Source: Erodium maritimum (taxonomy: Eukaryota; Streptophyta; Magnoliopsida; Geraniales; Geraniaceae). Taken from it: a stretch of DNA of 64,000 nucleotides. Under the pieces are notes generated by a model. The model saw only the letters and a list, made by a program, of their open reading frames with translations. It was not told the DNA's origin and made no database searches. A program made the translations under genes and the position numbers. Location: the NCBI GenBank assembly GCA_963921825.1, contig OY997591.1, forward strand, positions 32,137,825-32,201,824, written 5' to 3'. The first letter of the stretch is position 1. Each line of letters opens with the position of its first letter. Of the stretch, positions 11,705-25,261 are shown piece after piece.

Positions 11705-13197
11705 TGTTGGGTCTCGAGGTAGGGTATGAGATGAATCAACTCGTAGCGGAATGACAAATAAAACCAAGTGATCATTAAAACCATGAATCAACTTCAAAAG
11801 ATTAGAATCACACAAAAAAATCAGTATTTTCATACCAAAAAAAGAACACCGGGTAAATAATGATTTAGCTTGAGTCTGCAAGACGCCTACGTATCCTCTT
11901 AGGAATCAAAGCCACGTAGTTCTAAGCTTAGAGGACTCAAGAACACAAAAATGGAGGTGGGAGCTTGCCTTGGCCGAAATCTAGAGAGACAGTGGAGAAA
12001 AATGTTGCTTCCTATTTGTGTCTTGTGTTTGTTATGTTGGAAAATGATGACTTAAACCAATTAAATCTCATCAACATAATAAACAATAGTATAGGACAAG
12101 CATGGTGTACATAGGACAAGAATTGTGTTAATTATGGTTAGACATGATGGGGTTAGGTGGTACTAACACCTTAATCCTTGTCTTGGTTACTTAGTTTAAT
12201 TAATCAAGATTTGATTAATTAGTTACATGGGCTTTGGTTGCAAGGGCCTCTCATGGGTCTCTTAGAACATAGCCCGTGGCCATTCTCAACGAGGTCCCGT
12301 GATGTGCTCATCGCCTCCAAGACTTTCATACCTGAAATGTCCAACATTATCCGATGTGATCAACCCTAGACTCCAACCCTTGTCTCCATCCGTAAAGTCT
12401 TATTCACATACGGGCACATGACCCAAAACCCAGTTTTGGTCATGTCCCGAGACAACTCCCTTTAGGCTATTCTCCATAAATGTGTCAATGAGTTTTATCC
12501 TCCAGTGTGACCCTTAGATTTTTGCATGTAAATAGATCAACGTAAAATCTCATTTTACTTGATCTTATATAAGTGGCAATTAACGAGACTATAGTATTGC
12601 CTGACACTACATAACGAATCGACGCTATCGATTCTAACCTTTACGTCGTCTATGTCACTATCCTTTTATCACCGATATCCTGATTGAGATAAGGCATAGA
12701 GTCGTCATCCTTATTATTCTCAATCATTGTTCCTTGATATGTGAGGTGATTGAATATATGATACTCATTATCATGTACATGACCATGCTATTCTTTCAAT
12801 CACTCTCGATCAAGCGGCCGAGAACCGATATCTTTCCCATACCTTAGTATGATGGATAAATCCCTTAGCCTTCTTTCGTGTCACTCATGCAGTGCGTCCC
12901 CAAGCCAATACTGCCCACTGATCAAGATGTGGTACCTTGTCTCATTCCAATGACTAACAGTAAGCCATAAAGAGCCATCTTTCATACTAGCCGCTTATAG
13001 TGAAGCTTTGTTGACTAGGGACCCATCGAGTGTGATCTATCTCGATCTATGGTTCTATTCGCATTGCGGATATAGATCAGAACACACATCGATATATTAC
13101 TCCAACACATAAGTAATATAAAGTCTCTTTAATTTTATTGCTAACGATGATATACATTTGGAAATTTATGATTGAACTACGGGAAATAAGACTAACA
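11705..13197 (-). repeat. Element B1 3' LTR
   Basis: On the plus strand it runs TGTTGGGTCTCGAG...GACTAACA, then a purine tract in reverse complement (TCTCACACTTGCCC). It is 1493 bp, shorter than its partner. Confidence 0.9.
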
Positions 13198-16164
13198 ATC
13201 TCACACTTGCCCTAGTTACAATCTAAACTCCAATTTATTCCCATTGACTTTACATGTCTAACATGATCTGGCAGCTAGAGTGCCTTAGTCAATGGATTGG
13301 CTATGTAATCATCAGTTGCAATATTGGTGATTTTTACTTCACCTCGATTTATTATTTCTCTGATGAGATGGATACGCCGTAGTACATGTTTGGATTTGTT
13401 ATGCGATCTGGGCATTTAGCTTGCGCAATGGCCCTTGTGTTTTCTCAAAATAGATTCACCACGCGGGATGGGTTTTTAATTACACCCAACCTTGCCGTGA
13501 ATTTCCAAATCCACATAGCCTTCTTAGCTGCCTCTACAGCAACCATGTACACGGTCTCTGTCGTATATTCGACAACGGTATCTTGCTTTAGCTCTCCCAG
13601 CTAAAAGCTCTGCCATTATGCGTAAACACATATCCTGATGGACTTCTAAAGTTATCTGGATTTGTTTGGAAAACTAGCGTCTACTTATCCTTTGATGACT
13701 AGTTCAACATCATCTTTCCCCAAGGGTTAGACTGATGTCTACTGGTACAACACAAGGCATACGAGACGTCCGTCCTCGTATATGTCATGGCATATATGAT
13801 CGATCCTACCCCTAGGGGCATGGGATTCACATCATCCTTTTCAGCTCATCGGGTGTTTTAAGACACTAAGTCTTGTTGAGATGAGCGTCATGATGAGCGG
13901 GTAAGAATCCTTCTTTTTGAATCGAACATTGAGAACCCACTCAATGCCTTGTTCACATAGGTGCTCTAACTTAAACCCAAGACCCTCTTGGTGCAATCTC
14001 TATATATCTTAATCCCTAAGATATAAGGAGCATCGCCTAAGTCCTATATTGCGAAACACTTCCTCAACCAAGCTTTTAGTCTCGTGCAAGGTTGGGATGT
14101 CGTTTCCAATGAGCACCATAAAGGCAATCTTTCTCCCACTACCCTTCTTATAAAGGCAAGGGTCATATTCGTTCTTGATGAAGCTAAATCTAATTACTGC
14201 TTCATCAAAACGAAGTTTCCAACTCCGAGAAGCTTGTTTCAATCCACAAATGGATTTTAACAACTTATAAATCTATCTCGTTATTCTTCGGATCGTCAAA
14301 ACCTTCTGGTTGAGACGTATAAACTTCCTTAGTCAAAATCTCGTTTAAAAGCGGTTTTGACATCCACTTTCCATATCTCGTAATCAAGATACGAGACTAT
14401 GTCAAGAAGAATCTGTATAGATTTGACCATGGCCACTTGTGAGAAGGTTTCCTCATAGTCAATCCCTCAGATCTGCCTATGACCTTTTGCAACCAGTTTG
14501 GCTTCATAGGTATGAGGCTTGTCGTCCTTGTCCATCTTTACCTTGAAGATCTATTTGCATCTGATGGTCCTCACACCATCAATGGGATCAACCAGTTCCA
14601 AGACTTGTTTGTCCGACATGGACTGTATTTCCTCCATTATGGCTCCCAGCCATTACTCGGAGTCGGCCCCATCCACGGCTTCTTGAAAGGTGGTTGGATC
14701 CTTATGATCCACCACTAGCTGACCGTCCCCTCCAGACACAAAATAACCATATCTCGGAGGTGGGTGAATGATCCTTCCAGATCGCCTTGGGCCTTCATGA
14801 ATTGCTACAAAAACTAGTTCTTGCTCCACGACAACTTCAAGCTCCTCTACTGGTTTGTCAAGTGGTTCAGAGGACTTTGTACCATCTTGAACTTCTTCTA
14901 AATGTACATCCCTCCCACTGACGTCTTTGGAAATGAATTCCCTTTCTATAAAGACCTCTCCCTTAGCGACGAACATCAAGTTCTCACTGGGTTTGTAGAA
15001 GTAGTATCCCTTTGTTCCTTTGGGATACCCCACAAAGGTGCATTTCTCAGATCTTGGTTTGAGCTTAGTCGAAACCAAACGCTTCACATAAGCGTCGCAA
15101 CCATTATCAGTTGTCCACTCTGAGGTCCAATCCGTCCTTCTCCAAGCATGTCCTACCTTATAGTCACTACACATTAGTGCATATGTGAGATTCAGCTCTG
15201 GTACCCAATACTCATGAATCTTTGGAAGTAGAGAGAGGTTCTCTATAAAGTTAATACCTAATGAAGGCGCAGTCCCACTGCCCTTCTTCAGATCATCCTG
15301 GTTTTTCCCGCAATCCCTTTTTCGTTGATCAGGCTTCTTGTAGTAGAAGCAGACAGTCTTATCCTTCTTAGCCTTCCTTAAGGACCCCCGGTCTTATGAG
15401 GGTTAGGAGAGGTCAATTGTCTCATCTTCCATGCCAAGTGCGCAGGGGCCTTGCCATTGCCACTACTAGTTTCCTTATTGAAACTAGATCCCTTTCTGAC
15501 CATCAGAATATTCTTGGATCCTAGATCCCTGATATTCTTCCCAGCAGTTACAAACACGCCATGTAACTATGATATGGTCATGTCCATATCGTGCATGTGA
15601 TAGTTCATGGTGAACTCAACATACGCACGAGGAAGGGAGCGCAAAAACCTATCTGCTGCCATCTCTGATTCTATCTTAAGACTTAGTCCATTAAAATGTT
15701 CGAGATGCCCCTTCATTTTCTGAACACAAGGGATATCCTTGTCAAAGTCATTTTCTTTTCTTTTATATTTGAGGATCATCCTCAAATTTCTATTCTACTC
15801 CAGATAGTTTGTCCCATTAAGCTTGACCCCATCAATCATGTTCTTAATGACAAATTACTGTTTACTTTTGCCATTTGATCTATACGAAAGATAAAATTCA
15901 ATCAATAAACTAAATAAATTTTCTAAAGATCAGGCTTAAACATCAACCAATCAATTCTAAACCGTTAGAATTTAAAACCAAGATCCCTGATTCACTCGAT
16001 CAAGCTGAACAAAGGCTCGCCCCTCAATCGAGCTATGTAGGTAGGACCCCGTCAAATCACATCCAATGTGACTCTTGGCTAGGGTATATACTTAATTACA
16101 CGGCTTACCCTATCTGATACCCTAGCTCAACCTTAGCTGAGAAACGTACCCGGGTCCAACAATT

Positions 16165-16310
16165 TTCAACTATGACCTGTCACTATGCAGGTGCTCCGCT
16201 AAGGCGCACGACACCCACATATGTCGTCCATACTTGTTACACCGCCTTCCCATGGATGCTCCGCTAAGGCGCACGACACCCATAGGACGAGGAGGTAGTA
16301 AGTTGTTGAG
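16165..16310 (-). repeat. Leader hairpin pair in element B1
   Basis: Two copies of the core CTCCGCTAAGGCGCACGACA (about 16193 and 16259) with complementary arms on either side (GCAGGTG/CACCCAC and CATGGATG/CACCCATAG). This is the same pair seen in B2 and B3, so the arrangement predates the divergence of these copies. Confidence 0.7.
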
Positions 16311-17429
16311 AATTTGGGAGGTATCTGACATGACCCCTTTTTACTTGTCTGGTTGTGTTTAAACTTTGGCACATCCTATATGTGATAAGCACATCAACTA
16401 CATTCCAAATGTAATGATGCCTCAAATTACATCCAATGTAATTCTTCCTTCGAACCCATCAACTACATCCAATGTAATGACGGTTCTAAGTTCTCACAAA
16501 CAATAATCAAAATCCAATTTTATCTTTACATGTAAGGTGATATGCTCAGTAAATAGAGTTAAGCATGCAATTCTAAAACACATAGAACTAATCATGCAAA
16601 AACTAAACCAAACATAAAGCGATAAATGTGCACATAATATCCCCCTAAACTAACTCCCACTAGCTTCTTGAGCTCCACCGACTCCAAGCCGATGTCAACA
16701 CCCGAAAAGCCACGAAAAGATCTTTTGCCCTTTCTTCGTCTTGAGGAAAATATTAAAATTTAATACACGACTTGCATGTCGGGAATAAATAAATATTACA
16801 AATAAGTGGTTTGATGACCACACATTGAAAAAAATAATTACATGCTAACTTTAACGGCTCAAAAGCCGTGAAAACCGATAAACAATTAAATCGAGCTCGG
16901 GGCTATTATGTACACCATGCCAACATATCATCACATATCGTGTTGTCAAACAAGCATGTTATCAAACATTATGTGATTTTCCGGTTTTAATTAATAGCCA
17001 AGTTTCAAAAAAATTTGATGTTCGGTTTACCGAAACCGATCAAAATTGAAACTTTTGAACATTTGATTTTTGAGTTCGCCGAGACGGTTCCAAACTCGTC
17101 ATGACTAAAAAAAGGTTTGGCTCGGCATATCCACCATCCAATGCTCATTCTCGGCCTAGCTGTGTCCAACGGAGCCTCGTTCGCTCCCGGTTTTGGCTCC
17201 ACGAATGTCCCGCTCTTGAGACCCGAAAAATCAAACTTTTTTCAAAAATTACAGATTTGATATCATTTTCAAAACATCATTTTTCATGAATTAATTTCAT
17301 AAACAAGAATTTAAAACATGTTATCTAACAATTTAGCAAAGCAATATGTTAAAAAAGAAAATTTCAAGGAAAACCGAAACATTCAACACCATCTTGTGAA
17401 TCGCGAAGGTAGCACGGCTCTGATACCAC

Positions 17430-19104
17430 TGTTGGGTCTCGAGGTAGGGTAGGAGATGAACCAACTCGCAGTGGAATGACAAATAAAACCAAGAGACCAC
17501 TAAAACCATGAATCAACTAACAAAGATTAGAATCACAAGAAAAAAAATCAACATTTTCATACCAAAACAAGAACACCGGGTAAAGAATGATTTAACTTAA
17601 GTCTCCAAGATGCCTACGTATCCTCTTAAAAATCAAAGTCACGTAGTTCTAAGCTTAGAGGACTCAAGAACACAACAATGGAGGTGGGTGGTTACCTTGG
17701 CCGAAATCTACAGAGAAGGGGGAGAAAAATGTTGCTTTCTATTTGTGTCTTGTATTTGTTATGTTGGAAAAGGATGACTTAAACCAATTAAATATCATCA
17801 ACATAATAAGCGATAGTATAGGATAAGCATGGTGTAAATAGGACAAGTATGATGTTAAGTATGGCTAGACAAGATGGGGTTAGGTGGTGAATAACCAACA
17901 TCTTAATCCTTGTCTTGCTTACTTAGTACTAAGTAATAAACACTTGATTATTTAGTTCCATAGGTGTTGGTTGCATGGGCCTCTTGGAACATGGCCCGTG
18001 GCCATTCCCAACGAGGTCCCGTGACGTGGTCATTGCGTCCAACCTTTCCATATCGGAAATGTTCAACATTATCTGACGTGATCAATCCCAAGACCCCAAG
18101 CCTTGTCTCGATTCGTAAAGTCCTATTCACTTAAGAGCACATGAACCAAAACCCAGTTTTGGTCATGTCCCGAGACAACTCTTTTTTTGCCATTCTCCAT
18201 AAATGTGTCAATGAGTTTCATCCTCGGGTGTGACCCTTAGGTTTATGCATGTCAATAGATCAATGTAAAATCTCATTTTAGTTGATCTTGTATAAGTGGC
18301 AACTAACGAGACGTTAGTATTGTCTGACACTGCATAATGAATCGACCATATCGATTCTAACATTTCTGTCGTCTATGTCGCTATCCTTCTATCTCTGATA
18401 TCTTGATTGAGATAAGGCATAGAGTCGTCATCCTTATTACTCTCAATCACTGTTCCTTGATATGTGAGGTGCCTGAATATATGATACCTAGTATAATGTG
18501 CATGGCCATGCTATCCTTTCAGTCACTCTCAATCAAGCGGCCGGGAACTGATATCTTTCCCATAACTTAGTATGAGGGATAAATCCCTTAGCCGTCTTTC
18601 ATGTCACTCATGCAGCCCATCTCTAAGACAATCTTGGCCGTTACGAAAGCCCTGTTACGAACAACGTTAGGCTCGGGTCAAACTCAATTGTTGAATGCAT
18701 AACGATCACAAAGACTCCTTGGTCTAAGGATACATGACAACCTACGACACTGAATATGTTCATGACTTAGTTTATGGCACATATGCAGGCGGGTCGTCCA
18801 ATATCATGTCCCATATGGTATCTATGATAAGTCTCCGGAATCCCATTTCAATGACTAACAGAACGTGAGTCATAAAGATCCATCTTTCATACTACTCGCT
18901 TATAGTGAAGCTTTGTTTACTAGGGACCCATCGAGTGTGATCTATCTCGATATATTGTTCTATTCGCATTGTGGGCATTAATCATAGCACACATCGATAT
19001 ATTACTACAACACATAAGTAATTTAAAGTTGCTTTAATTTTATTGCTCACGATGATATATACATTTGGACATTTATGATTGAACTACGGGCACCAAGACT
19101 AACG
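17430..19104 (-). repeat. Element B1 5' LTR
   Basis: A 1675-bp copy adjoining the primer site. It matches 11705-13197 and the LTRs of B2 and B3 in reverse complement. Confidence 0.9.
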
Positions 19105-19109
19105 CCAGG

Positions 19110-20196
19110 AGCATCTCTAGGGTAGGTAAGAGTCCCTCCTGATATGTGTGATTGGTGGTAGGGAAAAAAGCATGGAGGTGGTGATGGGAGGGGAGCAGTG
19201 GCCGTTCTCAGTAGTATGCTCGCTGAGAGGGTTAGACCGAGGGGAGGTGATGGACGTTCGGCTTCATGTCTGATTGCTGGGACAGATCGGGAAGACTGGC
19301 ATCGGCAATGAGAGATCTTTGAGTCCCAGGTCATTTATCCGGTCTGGAGTCGTCTTGGCAAAAAAGGAGGTTGTAGTCCCCGGTTCAAGGCGAGGAATTG
19401 GTGGGAACGATGTAGTCAGATCGTATCCCAGTCAAACGGTCGTGGTGGCTATGGCCTTGCCTATGGTGGTATACAGAGGCACCTTTTGTACGCTTGGCCA
19501 GGTTCCTTAACAGATAGGGTGTCCGGGTCGATATTCATAAGAGGCGCACGACGGTGAGATAGGGAGTGGTCGAAGAGGAGGAAGAGGTTGTCTCTAATAT
19601 TTCCTCCTGGATCGTGAAGGTCTTATAACCTCATGGCTCGGGGCTAGAGGCATAGAGTGTCCAAGAAATGATGGTGGAGTCATCGAGGGAACAACGACTT
19701 GCCCGAGGTGAGTCCCCGCGTGGGAAAGGGAGGAGCCGACAGGTTCTCGGGACGAGTGGGGGAGATGGGGGAGCATTGGTGTAGGCGAGGATTGTGATTC
19801 ATGGAGAAAATAGGCACAACGATGGAGAGGCTCGAGTAGCGTGGAGAGAAGACGAAGAGCAAGAAACCCTAGAAGAAGCGGTGATTTTTTTTCATTTGTA
19901 TCTTTAGTTGTTTCTTCTATCTACAATTTTATTTTGGGAATTTTTTAATTTAGTACCTTGCCAAACATTTATTTGCAAGATAATACCCCAACATAATTTT
20001 TTTGCAATAAAATACCCTACCAAACATTTAATTGCAAGATAATACTCTAGCATAATATTTTTGCAGTATAATACCCTGCTGATTGGAAAGCATAAGATTC
20101 ATGTAGAGTTTGGAAAAAGTTTCTCTAGGCGTACTGAGTGTTGTGCGTCCCTTTGCACTGGAAAAGGGGTAGCACCGACACACACCTTGAGACGAG
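19110..20196. other. No gene recognised; degenerate GC-rich sequence
   Basis: Continues the sequence interrupted by B1. Plus-strand text around 19120-19870 is rich in GAGG/CGG. Read on the minus strand it begins with AAACCCTAG-like words, pyrimidine-rich, like the 5' part of a plant gene or LINE. No conserved motif was found. From 19930 the sequence becomes AT-rich. Confidence 0.4.
19951..20074. repeat. Two-copy ~60-bp AT-rich tandem repeat
   Basis: Two imperfect units of the form TACC-CCAAACATTTA-TTGCAAGATAATAC-C--CATAAT-TTTTTGCA--A, followed by a third beginning TACCCTG. Confidence 0.65.
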
Positions 20197-20991
20197 ACTT
20201 TAGTATTTCCTAACACTGCATAACGAATCGACCCTGCCGATTCTAACCTTTTCGTCGTCCATGTCACTATCTTTTTATCTCCGATATCCTGATTGAGATA
20301 AGGCATAGAGTTGTCATCCTTATTATTGTCAATCGTTGTTCCTTAATATGTGAGGTGACTGAATATATGATACCCAGTATCATGTGCATGACCATGATAT
20401 TCGTTCAGTCACTCTCGATCAAGCGGCCGAGAACCGATATATTTCCCATACCTCACTATGAGGGATAAGTCCCTTAGCCGTCTTTCATGTCAATCATGCA
20501 ACTTTTTCCTAAGTCAATCCTTGCCGTTATGGAATCCATGTTACAGACAACGCTAGGATCAGGTCAAACTCAGTTGTTGACTACATAGGGATTACAAAAA
20601 CTCCTTGGTCTAAGGATGCATGACAAGCTACGAAAATGAATATGTTCATTACTCAAGCTAAGGCACATATTCACTCCGGGTCATCCAATATCATGTCCCA
20701 CATGATATCTATGATCAGACTCCAGAATCCCATTCCAATGACTAACATAACATAAACCATAAAGAGCCATCTTTCACACTAGTCACTTCTAGTGAAGTTT
20801 TGTTGACTAGAGACCCATCGAGTGTGATCTATCTCGATCTATGGTTCTATTCGCATGGTGGGAATAGATCAGAACACATATCGATATATTACTCAAATAC
20901 ATAAGTAATGTAAAGTAATATTTATTTTATTGCAAATGATGATATTTATATGTGGACATTTATGATTGGACTACGGGCACTACGACTATCA
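20197..20991 (-). repeat. Truncated B-family copia LTR (minus)
   Basis: 795 bp homologous in reverse complement to the U3-side half of the B LTRs. The right border matches the LTR terminus (CTACGGGCAC...CTATCA); the left border stops abruptly inside the LTR. No paired LTR or clear target duplication was seen, so it is a solo or recombinant remnant. Confidence 0.8.
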
Positions 20992-22104
20992 ACTCTTTCT
21001 TGACTTTCAGTTTTGTGAGGATGTCGACCTTCAGTGTAATCACTATCGGCTCGTACCATTAACATTGGTCTTAGGTTGGCAGGGATCTCGGGGGTGGATT
21101 TTTTTGACTTGGGACCACGGGCTTTTCTCTTATCTTGCGAGGACCAGGGCATTTAGTCCTCCTAAACGGACGACGGGTGGAAGGCGTTGCACCCTTTGTT
21201 CTTTAACTTCTCTAACTGTGCCCGTCGTGGTTTTTATGGATGAAACTTCTTTAGGTGGATATCACTGGTCTCCCGATTGTGTGCTGGAATCGAGTTTCCA
21301 TCGTTGAGGTTGTTGGGATGCTCGGTCAGCTAGTTTCCATCCATCCGTGTTCTTTATTTCCAGCTCAATCGTTTAGGGCTTTGGCTCTAGTGCATGTTAG
21401 ATGTTACATCGGTAGGTGAGTGGTTGATGCTCGTCGTTTGGTCTTCTGTGTTTATGTGCTTCTTGAGCCAGCTCTCGTGGACACCATCCCTTATCTTCCT
21501 CAGTCTGGGGTTCTAGCTGCATGGTCTTATGATAATGGAAACCCTCCTACTCTTGTATCATAAGAGATCCTTACCACTTTGTGCCTTCTAGTCATAATTG
21601 TCCCCCCTTATCGAGCAGTTAGCCCCTCAGCCTGCTATTACTATTACTTCTGGTAGGCCAGAGGGTTCATCTGGTAACAAGTCGAATAAATGGGCGGATG
21701 TGGCTTTAGATGTAGTTGGGTCGGACTCGACCTCTCTAATAGACTTGTATGGGGCGTTGGATCGAGCACTTGTTCCTCTCGTCGGCCGGTCTCTTCCACT
21801 TATCGAGGTTGATTTTGGCGATACTCTTCCTCCTCCAGATATTTTCACGGGGGTCTCTTAGTCATTGACGGATGGAAAGTATTACTCACTCAGTGGAGCA
21901 ATTTACTGAGCGATTGGGTGTACGCTACAGACGATCGGCTTAAGAAGGCTTTAGGAAGATTGAAGCGGTTCTGACTTCTACATAAATACCGACCTCTTAG
22001 ACCTGTCGTGGTAACTTGATTTTGCTGCTCTTGTTTTTTGTTGTTTTCTACTTTTTTCCGATTATTTTTTATTTTTTGGGTTCACTCTTTGTATCTACTC
22101 TTTT
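20992..22104. other. No gene recognised; degenerate repeat-like sequence
   Basis: Contains a short plus-strand open frame at about 21598-21861 without a recognised domain. It ends in a T-rich stretch (about 22020-22110) resembling the 3' untranslated part of plant LINEs. I could not assign it. Confidence 0.35.
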
Positions 22105-22635
22105 TTTAAAGGAAAAGAACGAGTTTTATTCGTATCAAACCATCAAACATAACGAGAAATAGGGGGAGTAGTATATCTGAAGACTGAATACAACTAATCC
22201 TCCAAATAAACCCGAGGTATAGTCAGGTTTTTTGAGTGACCAAGCACTTAGATTTACCATAACACTTATAAACTAAGAAGTAAAATTGATGCTAGACCAA
22301 CTAACTAGACATGAACTGAAAACTATATCTGACTCGACCTGAACCCAACGAAAGTAGCTTCAAAACTTATGTATCCTTCAATTGGGACCTCTAAACTGTT
22401 GGGAGACGCGTGCGGTTTGGGGATGGATCACGTGACATGGTGGACAGTTAAACCATGTAAAAAAGAATAAAACAGATAAAGGAAAACTAAACCAAACAAT
22501 CATGATAGCCCGAAACCGAAAGACAGATCGAATAGGAGGCATCGGTGTAAACCAAGGAGGAAGCTTCGTCACTGGAAGCTTTAGAGGCAGCGAGGGATGA
22601 TCGGGGGAGCGTCGGCTTTAGTGGCTCCCCCATGG
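22105..22635 (-). mobile_element. LINE-like 3' end, minus strand (interrupted by B2)
   Basis: Read on the minus strand it ends in AATAAAACTCG...CCTTTAAAAAAA, the short A-tail preceded by AATAAA typical of plant L1-type LINE 3' ends. No reverse transcriptase is present. The copia B2 insertion cuts it at 22635, so the remainder may continue at 31085. Confidence 0.45.
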
Positions 22636-24317
22636 TGTTAGTCTTAGTGCCCGTAGTTCAATCCTAAATGTCCAAATGTATATATCATCGTTAGCAATAA
22701 AATTAAAGCGGCTTTATATTACTTATGTGTTGGAGTAATATATCGATGTGTGCTCTGATCTATGCCCACCATGCGAATAGAACCATAAATCGAGATAGAT
22801 CACACTGGATTGGTCCCTAGTCAACAAAGCTCCACTAGAAGCGACTAGTTTGAAAGATTTATGGCTTACGTTCTGTTAGTCATTGGAATGGGATTCCGGA
22901 GTCTGATCATAGATATCATATGGGACATGATAGTGGACGACCCGCCCTGAATATGTGCCATAGATTAAGTCATGAACATATTCAGTGTCGTAGCTTGTGA
23001 TGTATCCTTAGACCAAGGAGTCTTTGTGATCGCTATGTAGTCAACAACTGAGTTTGACCTGAGCCTAACGTTGTCCGTAACAGGGCTTCCATAACCGCCA
23101 GGATTGGCTTGGGGACGGGCTACATGAGTGACACGAAAGGCGGCTAAGGGATTTATCCCTCATACTGAGGTATGGGAAAGATATCGGTTCTCGGCCGCTT
23201 GATCGAGAGTGACTGAAAGAATAGCATGGCCATGCACATGATACTGGGTATCATATCTTTAGTCATCTCACAAATCAAGGAACGGTGATTGAGAATAATA
23301 AGGATGAAGACTCTATGCCTTATCTCAATCAAGATATCAGAGATAAAAGGATAATGACAGGGATGACAGAAAGGTTAGAATCGACAGGGTCGATTCGTTA
23401 TGCAGTGTCAGGCAATACTAAAGTATCGTTAGTCGCCACTTAAATAGGATCAAGTAAAATGGGATTTTACGTTGATCTATTGACATGCATAAACCTAAGG
23501 GTCACACCGGAGGATGAAACTCATTGACACATTTATGGAGAATGGCCAAAAGGGAGTTGTCTCGGGACATGACCAAAACTGGGTTTTGGGTCATGTTCCC
23601 GTAAGTGAATAGGACTTTACGGATCGAGACAAGGCTTGGAGTCTTGGGATTGATCGCGTCGGATAATGTTGGACATTTCCGGTATGGAAGGCTTGGAGGC
23701 GATGAGCGAATCACGGGACCTCGTTGGAAATGGCCACGGGCCATGTTCCAAGAGGCCCATGAAAGACCCATGCAACCAAGGCCCATGGAACTAATTAATC
23801 AAGTCTTGATTAATTATTACTAAGTAAGCAAGACAAGGATTAGGGTGTTGGTGATTCACCACCTAACCCAATCTTGTCTTGCCATACTTTGTCCTATTTA
23901 CACCTTACTTGTCACCATGTTTGTCCCATGCCTTTAGTTGGACAAGTATTGGTTTTGTTATGTTTAAGTCATCTTTTTTCAACATAACAAACACAAGACA
24001 AGAATAGGAAACACAACTTCTCTCCCCCTTCCCTTGCAATTTCGGGTTTGGCAAGCTCCCACCTCCATTTTTCTGTTCTTGAGCCCTCAAAGAGAAGAAC
24101 TACGTGGCTTTGATTCCCATGTGGACACGTAGGCGTCTTGGAGACTCAAGACAATCATTCGTTACCCGGTGTTCTTGTTTTGGTAAAAACTAGTGCTGAA
24201 TTTTTCTCTTGTGAATCTATTCTTTGTTAGTTGTTTCATGATTTTAATCGTCTCTTGGTTTTCATTGATTTTCCGCTGCGAGTTGGTTCATCTCCAACCA
24301 TACCTCGAGACCCAACA
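22636..24317 (+). repeat. Element B2 5' LTR
   Basis: TGTTAGTC...ACCCAACA, 1682 bp, followed immediately by the Met-tRNA primer site. Confidence 0.94.
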
Positions 24318-24318
24318 G

Positions 24319-24330
24319 TGGTATCAGATC
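24319..24330 (+). other. Element B2 primer-binding site
   Basis: TGGTATCAGATC, one base off the initiator tRNA-Met complement that is exact in B3 (48600-48611). Confidence 0.85.
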
Positions 24331-25261
24331 CGTGCTACCTTCGGGATTCACAAGACGGTGTTCAAAGTTTCGGTTTTGCTTGAAACTTTCGTTTTTGGCA
24401 TGTTGTTTCGCTAAATTGTTTGATAAAATGTTTTAAATTCTTGTTTATGGATTTAATGCATGTAAAATGAATTTTTGGAAATTATTTCAAATCTGAAATT
24501 TTTGAAATTTTTTTATTTTTCGGGTCTCGGTAGCGGGACCCTCGGGGAGCCGAAACCGGGACCGAACGGGGCTCTGTTGGACGGAGCTAGGCCAAGCATG
24601 ACCATTGGATGGTTGATATGCCAAGGCTAAATCGTTGTTTTAGTTATGACGAGTTTGGAACCGTCATGACGAACTCGAAGATCAAATGTTCAAAAGTTTC
24701 ATTTTTGAACGGTTTCGATAAACCGAGCATCAAAACTTTTCGCAACTTGGCTATTAAATAAAACGGAAAAATAACATGATGTTTGATAACATGATTGTTT
24801 GATAACACGATGTGTGATGTGATGTTGGCATGGTGTACATAATAGCCCCGAGCTCGATTTAATTATTTATCGCTTTTCACGGCCTGCGAACCGTTAAAGT
24901 TAGCGTGTAATTATTCTTTCAAGGTGTGGTCGCCGAACCACTTGTTTGTAATATTTATTTATTCCCGACCTGCGAGTCGTGTATTAAATTGTAATATTTT
25001 ACTCAAGACGAAGAAAGGGTGAAAAGGTCATTTAGTGGCTTTTCGGGTGTTGGCATCGACTTGGAGTTGGTGGAGCTCAAGAAGCTAGTGGGAGTTAGTT
25101 TAGGGGGCTATTATGTGCACATTTATCGCTTTATGCTTGGTTTAGTTTATGCATGATTAATTCTATGTGTTTTAGAATTGCATGCTTAACTTTATTTACC
25201 GAGCATATCAACTCACATGTAAAGATAAAATTGGAATTTTAATCCTTGTGTGTGAGCCCTT

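Larger units (their letters stand above)
11705..19104 (-). mobile_element. Ty1/copia element B1 (minus, old, broken)
   Basis: Complete in outline: 3' LTR 11705-13197, interior 13198-17429, 5' LTR 17430-19104, flanked by CCAGG at 11700-11704 and 19105-19109. A Met-tRNA primer site in reverse complement (17416-17428) adjoins the 5' LTR. Minus-strand remnants of gag (about 15560-15880), the integrase-RT linker (about 14650-15170), RT (about 13900-14640) and RNase H (about 13240-13620) are recognisable. The interior is about 4.2 kb against about 5.1 kb in relatives B2 and B3. In a sampled stretch the LTRs differ by roughly 9%, so it is clearly older than the other B copies, by inference a few million years. 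Fossil with many breaks. Confidence 0.9.

Noticed and set aside
20197-20991. Separate third LTR of element B1.
   Set aside because: It lies outside the CCAGG-bounded element and is truncated on one side; better read as an independent remnant.
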